Shown here: in pieces, positions 9,934 to 21,000 of the stretch
Layout: each line of letters starts with the position of its first letter
How positions within the stretch are numbered: position 1 is the stretch's first letter
NCBI GenBank assembly: GCA_004194705.1
Contig: SADC01000913.1
Location: 1-64,000, forward strand
Direction of reading: 5' to 3'
DNA: 64,000 bases
DNA from: Ditylenchus dipsaci
Lineage: Eukaryota; Nematoda; Chromadorea; Rhabditida; Anguinidae
Program-made: the position numbers and the translations under genes
The notes under the pieces: model-generated
The model's input: the letters and a program-made list of their open reading frames with translations, nothing else
Told to the model about the DNA's origin: nothing
Database searches by the model: none

Positions 9934-10439
9934 CAGGGTGCCCATATCGCCCCCTTTTGGGGGCGTTCGCCCCTTTTTTGGATATTTCGCCCCCTTTTTA
10001 TTTGAAAAAAGGGGGCGAACATTAAACGTTTTTCCTTAAAGTTTCCACTTTTAAAAGGTTTTATGCCACTTTTTATTGTTTTCTTATTTTACTAGTGTCT
10101 ATCCGAAAGGAACCGGATGAATCTCGAGACGCTGAATGCTCTCATCTATGTCAAGATCAACACTGATTTCGATTGCATCGATGTTTACGACTACTTCCTT
10201 TCCAAGAAAAATTTAATGAAGAAAGCCAGGTCCAGTGAGAAATATGATTGGTTTAAATGAGTTTGTGTTGTTGTGAATGGCTCGATTGTTTTCTGGCTGA
10301 ATAAAGTGTCATAAAATATAATTTTTGTTCATTTTTGTCTTGATTAGTTTGACGCCCCCTTTTTGGCAAATTTTTTCTTATAAACGCCCCCATTTTATGA
10401 TTGTACGCCCCCTTTTCCAAAAACGATATGTGCACCCTG
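9934..10439. mobile_element. Non-autonomous hAT element with 8 bp target duplication
   Basis: Terminal inverted repeats CAGGGTGCCCATATCG and CGATATGTGCACCCTG are flanked by identical 8 bp copies of CGTGGAAC (9926-9933 and 10440-10447). Eight-base duplications and CAG... termini are hallmarks of hAT transposons. Subterminal regions are rich in CGCCCCCTTTT in inverted orientation. The interior keeps a piece of transposase coding sequence, so this is an internally deleted derivative rather than an unrelated MITE. Confidence 0.93.
10096..10260 (+). pseudogene. hAT transposase C-terminal exon remnant
   Basis: After an acceptor (TTTTACTAG, ending 10095) a frame of 54 codons runs to TGA at 10258-10260. 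Near its start it reads SERNRMNLETLNALIYVK, which I recognise as the C-terminal dimerisation region of hAT transposases, where the MxxETLNALI helix is conserved. Only this final exon remains; the catalytic region and BED finger are absent, so the element cannot mobilise itself. The 142-codon frame on the opposite strand, starting at 10681, is a shadow. Confidence 0.75.
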
Positions 10440-10447
10440 CGTGGAAC

Positions 10448-11330
10448 ATTGAAATAGAGAAAAACGGCAATCTCAAATTCAGATAAACTTTGCCCTTTCT
10501 TTTTGCAGATTATTTTTTTTCTGGTGCAACGTGATTCCAACCATTTTTTAATAAAAAGCTCTACATAAATTTTGGATTTTACAAAATTCAGTGAGCTGTA
10601 TTTGGCAGAAAAATTAAATCTATAAAAATCGGTAAACACAAAAATAGGTGAAAGCGGTCGATCTCTGGTGTCTAGAGCCACATTTCGACATTATGTTTTC
10701 ATCAATCAACTTTTTTTGGTCGAAATTTTCTGTTTTCGTGTCTTACTCGAAAAAAATAATTAAGAATAGTCATCCTTTGACTCACAACACATGTGTTGTC
10801 ATTTTGAGAGTAGACGAGCATTGTTAGCACTTTAATGGTCAAAAGTTGAACTCAGTTTTCAGTATTGAATGAATATCTGCGCACCATTTGTAGCGCAGTT
10901 TAAAGTAAATAGTTTAAAGTAAATACAAAAAAGTAAATAGTACCTCATTAGAAACTAGAGTCATAACGGCCAAATGACGGTTTTTCAAAAAATAAGATAG
11001 CTTAACGAAATCAAGCAAAATTAAAATTTGTCCTAAAAAATTAAAATTTGTCAAAAAAAATTATTCGCCTCAAAAAGTTAAAAATTTTGTGAAATACAAC
11101 ACCGAATAATCTGACTGAAAATATATAACATACAAAAAACTACAATGCACAAATGCACATTTTACAATGTCCCACTTTCTACAAACTAAAATAGAAAAAT
11201 TTGTTTTAACAAAAAAATGCAAAAAGAAGAGAGAACGAGTGAAAATTTAAGAGCATTGGTGAAAAAAAGTGTGTGTGCGTTTTATTGTCACTTTAACATA
11301 ATAATGTAAAGTAGAGGCTAAATGACTAAC
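10448..11330. other. No gene recognised
   Basis: AT-rich sequence with no splice-bounded coding-like segment and no terminal repeats that I could pair. A short direct repetition of TAAAGTAAATA lies near 10910-10940. Confidence 0.4.
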
Positions 11331-11409
11331 CTGAAAACAGTTGTCCACAATTATAATCCCCTTTTCGCACTGTTTGACAATTATTTTGGCTTGGAGTTCG
11401 AGAAAGTTT
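11331..11409 (-). CDS. Weak exon candidate
   Basis: On the minus strand an acceptor (TTTAAAG) and a donor (CAG then GTTAGT) bracket 79 nt reading LELQAKIIVKQCEKGIII followed by VDNCFQ. The composition is coding-like, but the piece is short and no partner exons were found, so chance is a real alternative. Confidence 0.22.
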
Positions 11410-11539
11410 CTTTAAATGATCGTTAATGTGTGGTCGTAAACAGGCTGAGCGAATAATTTTTAAAACTTATTTAGTCCAGGGTGTGGGGGTTCGGATTTTA
11501 TAATTTGTCGTTTTTATCATGTTAATTGTCTCCGTTGAT

Positions 11540-11672
11540 TTTAAAAAAAATCGGAATCGGTGGAGCTTGTTAGAGTTAAGGAAATGCAATAAACTGCCTT
11601 GCAAAAAAACTCTCTGTGCTGCGATTAAAGCCATCAAAGTAGAGGGGCCGCCTTATTAGAGGAAATACGGTG
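11540..11672. repeat. TACCGTA-family fragment
   Basis: The family interior block (AATCGGTGGAGCTTG... GCAAAAAA) is followed by the right end GCCGCCTTATTAGAGG and AAATACGGT. The left terminus is not clear. Confidence 0.6.
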
Positions 11673-11835
11673 GCTGAAATATTAAAAATTGACGACGAAA
11701 TCAAAACGAAAGCTACATAATAATTCGAAGAAATTAACGGAGTACTTAAATTTTGTTTTAAAAAAATTCATTTAAAGTTGTAGCTTTAGTTAACAAAACT
11801 TGACATGTGTCACTATATGAGTGTACTTTATTGTT

Positions 11836-12060
11836 GGACGGCCCTGGGGTGTCACTATAGCGGGGTGTCACTATAGCGGTTGTCACTTATAGCGGGGGTC
11901 TAGTCTAAAGTATTTTAACCAAAACCAACCAAATCTTCTGCAAGCAGTCACTATAGCGGGGGTTGACTGTATAATACACAGGGGGACCAAGGCATATTTC
12001 GCAAAAAATCAACAGAGGGGACCAAGGCAAAAAATGGAAACGGATTCTCCAGTAGAACCG
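11836..12060. repeat. Pogo-like fragment plus GGACCAAGGC module
   Basis: Tandem TGTCACTATAGCGGGG units ending GGGGGTTGACTGTA are one half of a pogo-like element of the type at 19627-19881. They are followed by two copies of GGGGACCAAGGCAWA near 11977-12032 and the end CAAAAAATGGAAACGGATTC, which resembles the terminus of the 63590-63843 element. Confidence 0.65.
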
Positions 12061-12171
12061 TAGGTGGTCTTTTTAGGGTACTGCGACGTCATTTCGGGTC
12101 ATTTATCACATATATGCTTATTAAAGCTTAGACAACGGTAAACCAGCGTATTTCAGGATGGACTCAAGAAT

Positions 12172-12415
12172 ATTTTCGGCGCTACTATAGAATACCCCCC
12201 CCCCAAAAATCCGACCTTATAAAATCGCTGTAACTACCCTTGCAAACAACAAGTTTAGGCTTAGCCTTAGCATGGGGGTAGGCCAGCGTATGGAAGTTGT
12301 GACTAATGAAGAGTTTGCGCACATTTTCCGGGTCTACGACATAAATTTGGGTACTTTTTACTTAAGTTTTAAAAGGTCGGATTTTTTTGGGGGGGGGGGG
12401 GTATTCTATAGTAGG
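12172..12415. mobile_element. GGCGCTAGTAGCGAATACC-family element, copy 2
   Basis: The left end GGCGCTACTATAGAATACCC and the right end GGGGGTATTCTATAGTAGGG are inverted. The interior matches copy 1 (AAGTTTAGGCTTAGCC, GGTAGGCCAGCGTA, GAAGAGTTTGCGCACATTTT). The 74-codon frame across it is repeat-derived. Beyond it, 12416-13141 holds no recognised feature except TGTATRYTTGTGTATG microsatellite-like text near 12765-12812. Confidence 0.8.
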
Positions 12416-13141
12416 GTCTATTTTTCTTACTTTTTTTTAAACATGTTTGAGTTCGTCCTCACATATGGCTACCCTTGCTCAAACCTAAAGCCCTAAATTA
12501 AGTCTAAATTAGCCTGAAAAGGCCATCTACTCTTAAAGACTTGAAGTAAAATTGTTTTCAGGAAAGTTGAAACTTTAACTTCGTAAACTGTATAGACTTA
12601 CGGAGCAGAAATATGAAGCAGGTATAAGTAACGTAAAGCGTGTTTTGTGGTCACTTTCCTAAATTGAGAGGGGGGGCAACGGCATAAGTGCCATAAATTG
12701 CTTAAATGAGCTTAAGAAAGTGGTGTGACTAAAAATGACCTGTGTGATTTGAAATTTGTGTATGTCTGTATACTCGTGTATGTATTTGTATACTTGTGTA
12801 TGTCTGTGTGGCTAGGTTGCAGTTAATAATTTGCAATTTTCGCATTTTGGCTTTGCAGTTTAATTAAGTTTCTGTCAGTAGTTTTCAATTTTTAGAAATT
12901 TTCGAAACTGCTAAACAAACAAAAAAAATAAGCGATCATGGGATATAAAACCATCACACTGCTATAAGTCTTGCCAGGAAAGTGCAGCTTTGAAAGTAAA
13001 CATTCAATCATAAAAATTCAATACATCAGACCCACCACGTACCTATAAAAATTCGTTTTATTCTGAAAATATATCAGTGTTTATATCTTAAAATTTTTCA
13101 TACTTTTTATACATTATCAAAATATATTTTTCTCTAAAAAA

Positions 13142-13847
13142 ATGAATTTCAAGTCAACGCTCTGCGCTTTGTTGTATTTTGTTGTGATTGTTAACTGTAA
13201 GTTTTAAGACATGTAAGAAAACTGAAAAAACTTTCTTTTTAAGTAGTCAGTGCTTTTCCTAAGAACAACAACCGCTTTAAACGTCAAGTTGACAGTTTAG
13301 AAGATTATTGAATGGTTTATCTTTAGATGTGAGTGTATGGAATGCAGCAAGTAAATATAAACGTCTAAAAATTTATTATTATTCAGTCTGAATTTGAAAC
13401 CACTACGGAAGAACCTTCACCGCCACCAAGCAGTCATGAGCCTGGACCCCCACTACCACCAGGACCACCTCCGCCACCAGGGCCACCAGGACCTCCACCA
13501 CCACCTCCGCCACACAGTCACGAGCATGGACCGCCACCACCACCAGGACCACCTCCGCCACCACCAGGACCACTGGGACCATCTCCGCCACACAGCCAAG
13601 AACAAGGACCTCCACCACCGCCAGGACCGCCAGGATCACCAAGCCTTAGCAAAAGTGATCAAGAAGATTCTTCAAATTCAGGAAGTCATCAAATCAGCTC
13701 AGAAAGCTCCCTAGACAACAACTCCGAACAACTACAGAAGAGCAAGAAGCAGATGGGAATGACCCAGTTACACAAAATCAGAATGACTTCAATGTAAATC
13801 AAAAAGCTGGTGGAGACGCAAATGTCTCAATTACCAACAAGAATTAA
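13142..13847 (+). CDS. Secreted proline-rich protein
   Basis: Exons 13142-13196, 13244-13328 (or 13247-13328) and 13387-13847. The first exon encodes a signal peptide starting MNFKSTLCALLYFVVIVN. The second carries a basic RFKR site, suggesting a cleaved propeptide. The third starts SEFETTTEEPSPPP, then has about 75 residues dominated by proline with PPG, PPPPP and three SH/SQ-E-containing spacers, followed by an acidic tail ending NVSITNKN. The protein would be exported; structural or adhesive use is possible but not shown. The exon 2 acceptor is AAGTAG, so two in-frame acceptors 3 nt apart are possible. The frame breaks twice, and adding one T at 13308-13309 and one C at 13709-13711 restores both frame and splice phase; the tail motif TTTEE then echoes the start of exon 3. 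No homologue was recognised. Confidence 0.75.
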
Positions 13848-14467
13848 TTACTAATTTGAGGAGTAAATGATGAAGTTTTTTTAAAATTCAAAAGTTTTAG
13901 AAACATTCTTTTCTAAGATACTGTTGTTATAATTTATAAATTTTTATGTTTACATATTGTATCACCAAAAAATGCTGATATATTTATTTTATTTATAAAG
14001 TTTGACGTCGATTTAACCATATACTTTAATTGCTTTAGTTAGCTATAATTTAAATTTGTCTAAATCCCTAGCAAATCTCTCTATCGCCTCATGATTTATT
14101 AAACTGTGAAAACTTTAAATTTTGTAGAGATGTAGACCGTTTTTGGTTTTTATTTAAAACAAGGGGTACGTCTTAACGTCAATTTTTTATATCTTCGACC
14201 AAGGATGACATATGCTGTACTCCTGCCCCTGTTTCTAGCAGTCATTGAAATTACATAGCCCGCCGCAAATTATTAAGTGCTCAGACATCGCCACCGGCCA
14301 GAAATAAAAAAATACTCATTTAAACTTCTCGTGTAAATTGTTTTGTTTGCCAAGCCGATGTCATTATGTAAACAGGTTTAAATGATTTATTTTTCTATTC
14401 CTAGCTCGGTGCGATGTCTGAGCTACCCAATAATCGCCCTATCCTATATTGGGTACCGATTTTTGAT
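13848..14467. other. Downstream of proline-rich gene, no gene recognised
   Basis: AT-rich presumed 3' flank. A weak inverted pair around CATTTAAAC / GTTTAAATG (14319-14380) surrounds AAGCCGATGTC, probably a short foldback. No clear AATAAA stands at a convincing distance from the stop. Confidence 0.4.
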
Positions 14468-14592
14468 GTGGTGTTACTATAGTGGGGTATAGTCTTAGGC
14501 ATTTTAGTCAAAACCAACCAAATAGTCTGCAAAGAGTCACTATAGCGAGGTGTTCCTATAGTGAGGTGTCACTATAGCGGGGGCGACTGTAC
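14468..14592. repeat. Pogo-like element fragment
   Basis: TATAGTGGGGTATAG, tandem GTSACTATAGCGRGGTGT units and the end GGGGGCGACTGTA mark the right half of an element of the 19627-19881 type. Confidence 0.65.
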
Positions 14593-14769
14593 CAAAAAAA
14601 TTATTTTCTTCTAGTACATAAATGTCTTGATTTTTAAAATTATACAGTTAAGTGTATAGCTCATAAAAATCCAAAGATCATATTCTATGGTAAAAGTGTC
14701 TTTGGAAAATTATGTTAGAATAAGGAAGAAAATTTAATTTTAAAAAATTAAAACCTTTGTATCGACTTT

Positions 14770-14990
14770 ATGTCCCACCTCAGTATTTCCCACCTCTGTA
14801 AAGTTTCGATCTCCACCTTCATTCCGCCCTCACACTTCACCGGTGAGGAAAGCAAGACTCCAGCTGGTCTATTGGTGCGCACCTCAAGTGAAACTACTCC
14901 GACAGCGATAATGAGGAAGCAGTCAATGTTCCAGTTCCCTCAGCCAGCAAATGCGACCTATACGACGATAGGACACTTTTTTTGCCTTGG
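14770..14990 (+). CDS. Coding-like fragment, frame-broken
   Basis: This stretch is clearly richer in G and C than its surroundings. One frame reads FIPPSHFTGEESKTPAGLL then VRTSSET, and continues in another frame as SDSDNEEAVNVPVPSASK then CDLYDDRT, as if one base were missing near 14900. It could be an isolated exon, a decayed gene or a transposon-derived piece. It runs into the TTGCCTTGGTCC module at its right end. No family was recognised. Confidence 0.3.
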
Positions 14991-15289
14991 TCCACCTGTT
15001 CATTTTTCGGGGATTATTAGGCTTAGGCAAGGGTGAGCCGTGTATTAGAACAGACTCAAACATGTTTTTCTTAATAAAGCAAATTTGAGTCAGCCATATA
15101 ATACGCTGGCCTGCCCTTACCAAAGCCTAAAGAAAAATCACCTTTTGAAAAAAATCATTAAAATTCAACAGGAGGAGCAAAGCAAAAAAGTGTCCTATTG
15201 TCGTGCAGGGTCGGCAAAGGGTAAGTTGAAGGCGCTATTTACTTTAGATAGTGTTATCAAAAAAGGTCACAAAATTTAAATTTTCCAAC

Positions 15290-15394
15290 CGCGCTATATC
15301 AAGGGTCTAGCCATTTTTCTTTACTTCTGGCCAAATAGCCTCTTCAAAAAATCGCGTTATATCGAGACTCGCGTTATATCCAGGTTCGACTGTA
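15290..15394. repeat. Pogo-like element fragment
   Basis: AACCGCGCTATATCAAGGG, ATCGCGTTATATCGAGACTC and the terminus GGTTCGACTGTA resemble the right part of a CAGTCGAACC element. The left end is missing. Confidence 0.6.
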
Positions 15395-15443
15395 TCATCC
15401 AAACAAATTTTTTCGAATTTCATAATAACGTAAAAATCAACAA

Positions 15444-15750
15444 ATAGTTACCTTATTTTCCTTTGATAAGGCGGTTTTGAAAAGCTTTCGTAGTTAGCAA
15501 TGAGATTCACTACGAAGACAGAATGAAGAAAACGATCAAAAAGCATTGCAAGTCACAGCAAAATTGATCACACAAAACGGGAATAAAACATTGGCAAATA
15601 TCTGTCTTCAACAAAAATCGTCTTCAACAAAAAAATTTGGGGCGCCTTTTTAGAGCAGACCACTTTATTTTTCAATCTCTTTCTTTGGGCCGCCTAATTT
15701 AAGTGGGCCGCCTTATTGGAGCAGGCCGACTTAGTAGGGGAAATATGGTA
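15444..15750. mobile_element. TACCGTA-family element, degenerate
   Basis: Left end TTACCTTATTTTCCTTTGA with TAAGGCGG; right end has repeated GGGCCGCCTTAT motifs and GGGGAAATATGGTA. The interior is AT-rich. Confidence 0.6.
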
Positions 15751-16128
15751 AATGGGCTCTCTCTGATAAAAGGGTCCCTTTGAATTTATTTTTTTAAAAA
15801 TTTTCTTACTGCTTACTTTTCAAAAGACATAATCTGTAAGAATGGACCACTCTCTCGAGAGACTTGGCCATGCCGGAATTTTTTCCTACGTTTTGATCTT
15901 GATCTTAAAAAAGTGCTCTTGGATTACAAATCAGCGTCATATTTCAAATTCCTTTCAAGACAACAATGATTTGAACGCAATTTGAAAGATCCAATTTAAA
16001 TCTTTTTTAAAGTTTTCTTCAAAGGCAAAAAAATTCAAAATTTCGTTAATAATTTTGTGCATCAATTTAATATAATATTTAAAAAAATAAACTGTAACGT
16101 GTTGATATTAATCTGGTTAGAGATCTAA

Positions 16129-16395
16129 TACCGTATTTGCTCTAATAATCGGCCACTCTCTATTAAACGGCCACTCTCTAATAAACGGCCACCCCAGAGA
16201 CCTATATCTCAGTCCAGAGTCAATATTTTTCAAATCTGTTTTTATGCATTTTCTTAGTTATCATGAGCCGTCCTGGTTCCACTTTTCAGATTGTGGTTGA
16301 GCACCCAAAAATCTCAAAATCGAAATATTTTTTTTTCAATTTTTTTAGGGGTTGAAAAATAACGGCCATGGCCGATTATTACAGCAAATACGGTA
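16129..16395. mobile_element. TACCGTA-family MITE, CGGCC variant
   Basis: Left end TACCGTATTTGCTCTAATAA followed by tandem CGGCCACTCTCTATTAAA units; right end ATGGCCGATTATTACAGC then AAATACGGTA. Both arms share the copy-specific text (ATTATCGGCC, GCTGTAATAATC-like). Confidence 0.85.
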
Positions 16396-18087
16396 TATGA
16401 TCTCAATTTCAAACTGCTAGAAATTTTTCAATCGAAGGCATTCAAAGTTTTATTTCAATAATTGTCGATTTCAATTAATTTTTAGTAAGATCTTAAACCA
16501 ATTGAAAAAGATTATTTTCACAATTTTTCAATCCAACGATATCAAAATCATTCTCACCAGCGATCCGAATAATTACATTTCTGGTACATTTCAATTACAT
16601 TTCACATTTCTGCTGAAAATAATTGCTTTTATTTTTTCTACTATTGACGTCTTTGAAGAGCTTGCGAGAAATACTTTTCAATTAACTTTTTGCTTTTTCT
16701 AAATGTTGATGATAATAAAATTTCAAGCTAGAGAAGTGATCATATGCAGCTGCAAGTACTTTGGCCTAGAGATAATTTTTTTCTTTTATTAATAGGCTGA
16801 CTACAAATTAATTCATTGAAAGCAAAAAATGTCTGGGATGTTATCAGCTCATCGATATAAACAAAACTGTTCTGCTTAGAGAAGAAAAGGAAGCTTGTCT
16901 TTATTATTTCGGTTGATGTTGCCTTTGCAAACTATTAGATTTTCTCTTTAAAACGCTCAACTAAAAAGTTAGGAAAACAATTGGTCATAGTGAACAATCC
17001 GGTGCCAAAATATGCTTTAGTCCTCCCTGTTGATTTTTTTATGGAATTCGTCAAATTTAATTTTTATTTATGAACATTCACAAAAACAATCAAACATGGT
17101 AAACAATTACGTTTCATTATTATTGATTCGCTTAAACAGTAGGTCCAGAACATTTCTATTCTCTTATTTACAATTCGGCCGAAATACTGCCTCAGATGCA
17201 TACGATGCTTTCAATTCCTCGCTGGTCCCTGCAAGCATTTAATATTTAGCTTGACATGACTCCAGAAGCCTTTTATTTTGTTAATTTTGCACACGTATGT
17301 ATGCACACGCGATCCACAAGATGAAGTCGAATTTTTACCTGTAAATTAATAAATAAAAAAAATATGTCAAAATAACGAATTTACTTGTAGGACAAAAAGT
17401 ACGAAAACTAAAAAAGGAAAATAATCCGATAAATTTTCTGGACAAAGCACGAAGAATAAAAATTATGATTAGAAAAAATTATTTGAAAAATATTTTGTGC
17501 AAAAAACAACAGGGGGACCAAGGCATATTTTGGCACCGGTTTGTTCACTAGGACCAAATAATTTTTCGTCTATTTTTCTGACTTTTGAGAAATAAAATCT
17601 AAATTTGATGCAGATTGATTTGTCACAGCATATCGATGTTGTTAAAAATTTAGAGTTTTTGAGGAGAAAAATTGGCAAAAACCAAAAAAATATACTTGAA
17701 GATGCGCCAAAACGTCATCTACTGGTTTGCTTTTTATGACCCTCAGCGTAAAAATTGCTAAAAGTGTAGAAAAAATCAATTCAAATAAGTCATTCATTTG
17801 GAGTTGCGGCACTGGTTGCCACTTTCTGCTCGGTTCCTTTCCGTCAATTGGCGGTCTAGCCGATCAATAGCAATGGGTATGAAATGTGTCTGCGGACTTA
17901 GTTGAGCTACTGATAAAAGCTAGTTCAATCAAATTTAATCAAAAGCTAGTGATCAAATTGAGGAAATCGTTTTTTTTAGCTCTATTCTGGGGTGTCAAAA
18001 TTCACAGTTATTCAAGCGTAATAATGTTTATAAAACTTTTTTAGGCAAAAACATTCAATTGGCTGGTCTATCATATCATTCATTACA
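16396..18087. other. No gene recognised
   Basis: AT-rich intergenic sequence upstream of the 18088 gene. It contains a foldback pairing GTGCCAAAATATGC (near 17002) with GGCATATTTTGGCAC (near 17520-17536), each next to a GGGGACCAAGG or TCCTCCCTGTTG module. Otherwise no coding-like or structured segment was seen. Confidence 0.4.
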
Positions 18088-21000
18088 ATGAGATGGAAAT
18101 TTAATTTGCTCTTCTACTTCATTCTCTTATTTTCACCATCTTCCAGCAATGACAAAGAACAAGAAGATGGTAAGTGAAAACATTTACCGTATGGCCTCTA
18201 ATAAGGCCCCCTAAATTCAGAAACGTGCTTGTGGCATTGTCCTTTAGAAACATATTTTTCGGAAAGTTCTTCCAGACAAGTTGATCTGGTGAAATTGGTT
18301 GTTACTCTTTTCGACCCACAAAAGCCGGTACTTCTTCCGAATAGTCCCCCTCTCATAATTTGGAATATTTTTAAAAAAATAGTTGATTTAAATCTAGTAC
18401 ATAATTTTAATCTACATAATCTTTATTTCTATTTCCAAATCTAATAACGAAAATAAAAATGAAATTTAGGAATTATTTTTTTTGGAAAACTCGCCTTGAT
18501 ATTAAAGGCTAAGAGAAAAGAATATATCTATGGGTAAAAGAGTTTCTAATGTGTGGGGCATAGTGATCAAGGTGATTATGGTCATTTTATTCACCAATCA
18601 GGTGTTATTAAGTAAACTTGATAAATCGCAATTTAAAACTCGGTGGAAGGGTGACTATTTTTAGGATACAAGTCCGAGAACAGGACTTGACCCTTGCAGC
18701 ACAAATATTGATTTTTTTTGTCACATGAGATCATTTTGAATAGTTTTATTATTATGTTCAAGATTACCGTAATTCCTCTAATAAGCCACTCCCCCCCCCC
18801 CTAAATTCAAAAAATGGGTTTCTGGCATTGTGTTTTGACCTATATTTTGAAAACCACTGTTAGGCAAGTCACCATCTATTTTGTAGCTCATCTCACTGGC
18901 TACAAATTGAGGGGTAACTTGCCAAAGAGGAGTCTTCAAAAAATGGGTCAAAAACACAATGCCAAGAACACGATTTTGAACCAGAGGGGGGGGGCGGCTT
19001 ATTAGAGGAATTACGGTATTTTTAAAATTAAGACAGAGAGGCCTATTCGGAAGAAGTACCGTAGCCTACAAAGCCACCTACCGAAGTTGTCTGCATTCTT
19101 GCAATAAAAGTCTCGCTTCCTGCAACAAATTCGGGTCTGCAACAAAATCTCTTTTCCTGCAAAATATTTGGATTCGTTGCACCAAACCACCCTTTTTAAC
19201 CCAAACCATGAAAAATAAGGTATACACCCAGGTGGATTCGAACAAGCAACCTCTACATCTCCCCGTACAATCGCTCAGAACCACATCTAGAGTGTCAAAA
19301 AGACAACTTTGAACTTTGAGGGTTTGAACTTTAAACTTTGATTGAGCGGATCAGATTTCGGGTCCGATACGCTTAATCGCTCAGAATAGTGTGAATTGGT
19401 GTAATTTGAGGTGGTTTGAAATTGAAAGGAGGAATTCCGAGCGATTAAGCTTATCGGAACCAAATCTGATCCGCTCAATCGAATTTTCGCAAAAAGTTTA
19501 CCCCCTCCCCCTCTTTAGTAAATCCTCTTAAACCAGTTATTTTTGTCTTTTGGCCACTCTGGATGTGGTTCTGAGCGATTCTAAGGGGTGATATAGAAGT
19601 TGCTGGTTCGAATCCACCTTAGTGTACAGTCGAACCTCTTTATAGTGACACCCCGATATAGTGACACCCTTGATATAGTGACACCCCGGGCCCGATTTGG
19701 TTGGCCGACAAAGACCTTACCTGGATATAGTGACACCCCGATAGAGTGACACCTGGATATAGTGACACCCCGGGCCCGATTTGGTTGGCCGACAAAGACC
19801 TTACCTGGATATAGTGACACCTGGATATAGTGACACCTAGGGGTCGGTCCCCAGGGGTGTCACTATAAAGAGGTTCGACTGTATACCTTATTTTTATTAT
19901 TTGATATGGTTTGGGTTGAAAAGGGTGGTTTGGTGCAAATTTGTTGCCGGAAAAGAGACGTTTGTTGCAGGAAGAGAGACTTTTGTTGGTCGAAAAGTTT
20001 TTCAACAATAAAATAACTACAAAATGGGTGCTAACTTGTGTGAGAGAAGTTTCCACAATGCTACAAGCAAGTATATTTAATTTTTTAGGAAGGCGTTTAT
20101 CAGAAAATATACGGCAGCTCAAGTCTAATTTTCTGAAAACTTTATTTTAACAACATAAATTTAACAGCGCGTCTAGTGTCGGACGATATAGACTCCTATT
20201 ACTCTGACCTAATGTCTATTAGTGGTGCTACAATCGATGCAATCGGTGCTACTCGCCAGTGGAAGCCAAAGACAACAACACTAATCAAAGAAGGCACTGG
20301 TGTGGCATTTCTTTTTGGCAAAGGAGTGAGAAGGAGGCTCCCTTACCCTAAAGGTTCAAAGCAGTACAATGAGTCCAGCAGCATTTATGTATATGAAAAG
20401 AAGTTGGACCGTCTTTCCAAGGACTTGGATCGCAATTGGAAGTTCAATATTAACAATATGTTGATTGATCAGCAGTGGAAGTTGGTAAGCTATTTTTCGT
20501 GAACATAAACAAGTTTTCAAAAAGTAGGTTGTCGAATATTCAAAATTTTCGAATATTTGAGACGATATCCGGTCGATAGTGTCATATGACCCACAAGAAT
20601 ACTAAAATAGAATACAAAACTTCAAACTTTTTACTAATAAAAAAAAATTTTACAGCAAGTCGAAGCTCCTTTGAAGAATCTTCGTATGAAGTCTAATCTC
20701 CTGACAAATCCTGACAGCACCAAAGATGATGTAGTAGTTAATTCTTTCAGAATTATATGCAAACGTGATTCAAAATCAGATCCACTGACCACTTTGGACT
20801 GCATAAATAAAATGGCATCAATGTTCTGTGAACTGCCGACTGCCGAAGAAAGCAGAATTTACAGACGGGCATTGAATCTTATTTCAGAGATTAGGCTTAA
20901 GCACATCAATGTCAGCTGTGATGAAAATGAGCGTTCTGCTAAAAATTTGACATCAGAACTGGCAGTAAGAATCTGAATTTTTAGAGGAACAAATCAATTA

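Noticed and set aside
10253..10681. 142-codon open frame on the minus strand
   Set aside because: Overlaps the hAT element antisense to its transposase remnant; composition follows the CGCCCCC arrays.
15842..15991. 49-codon ORF starting MDHSLERLGHAGIFSY
   Set aside because: Short, no splice context or homology recognised.
19640..20122. 160-codon open frame on the minus strand
   Set aside because: Built from two direct repeat units inside a MITE and the SINE tail.
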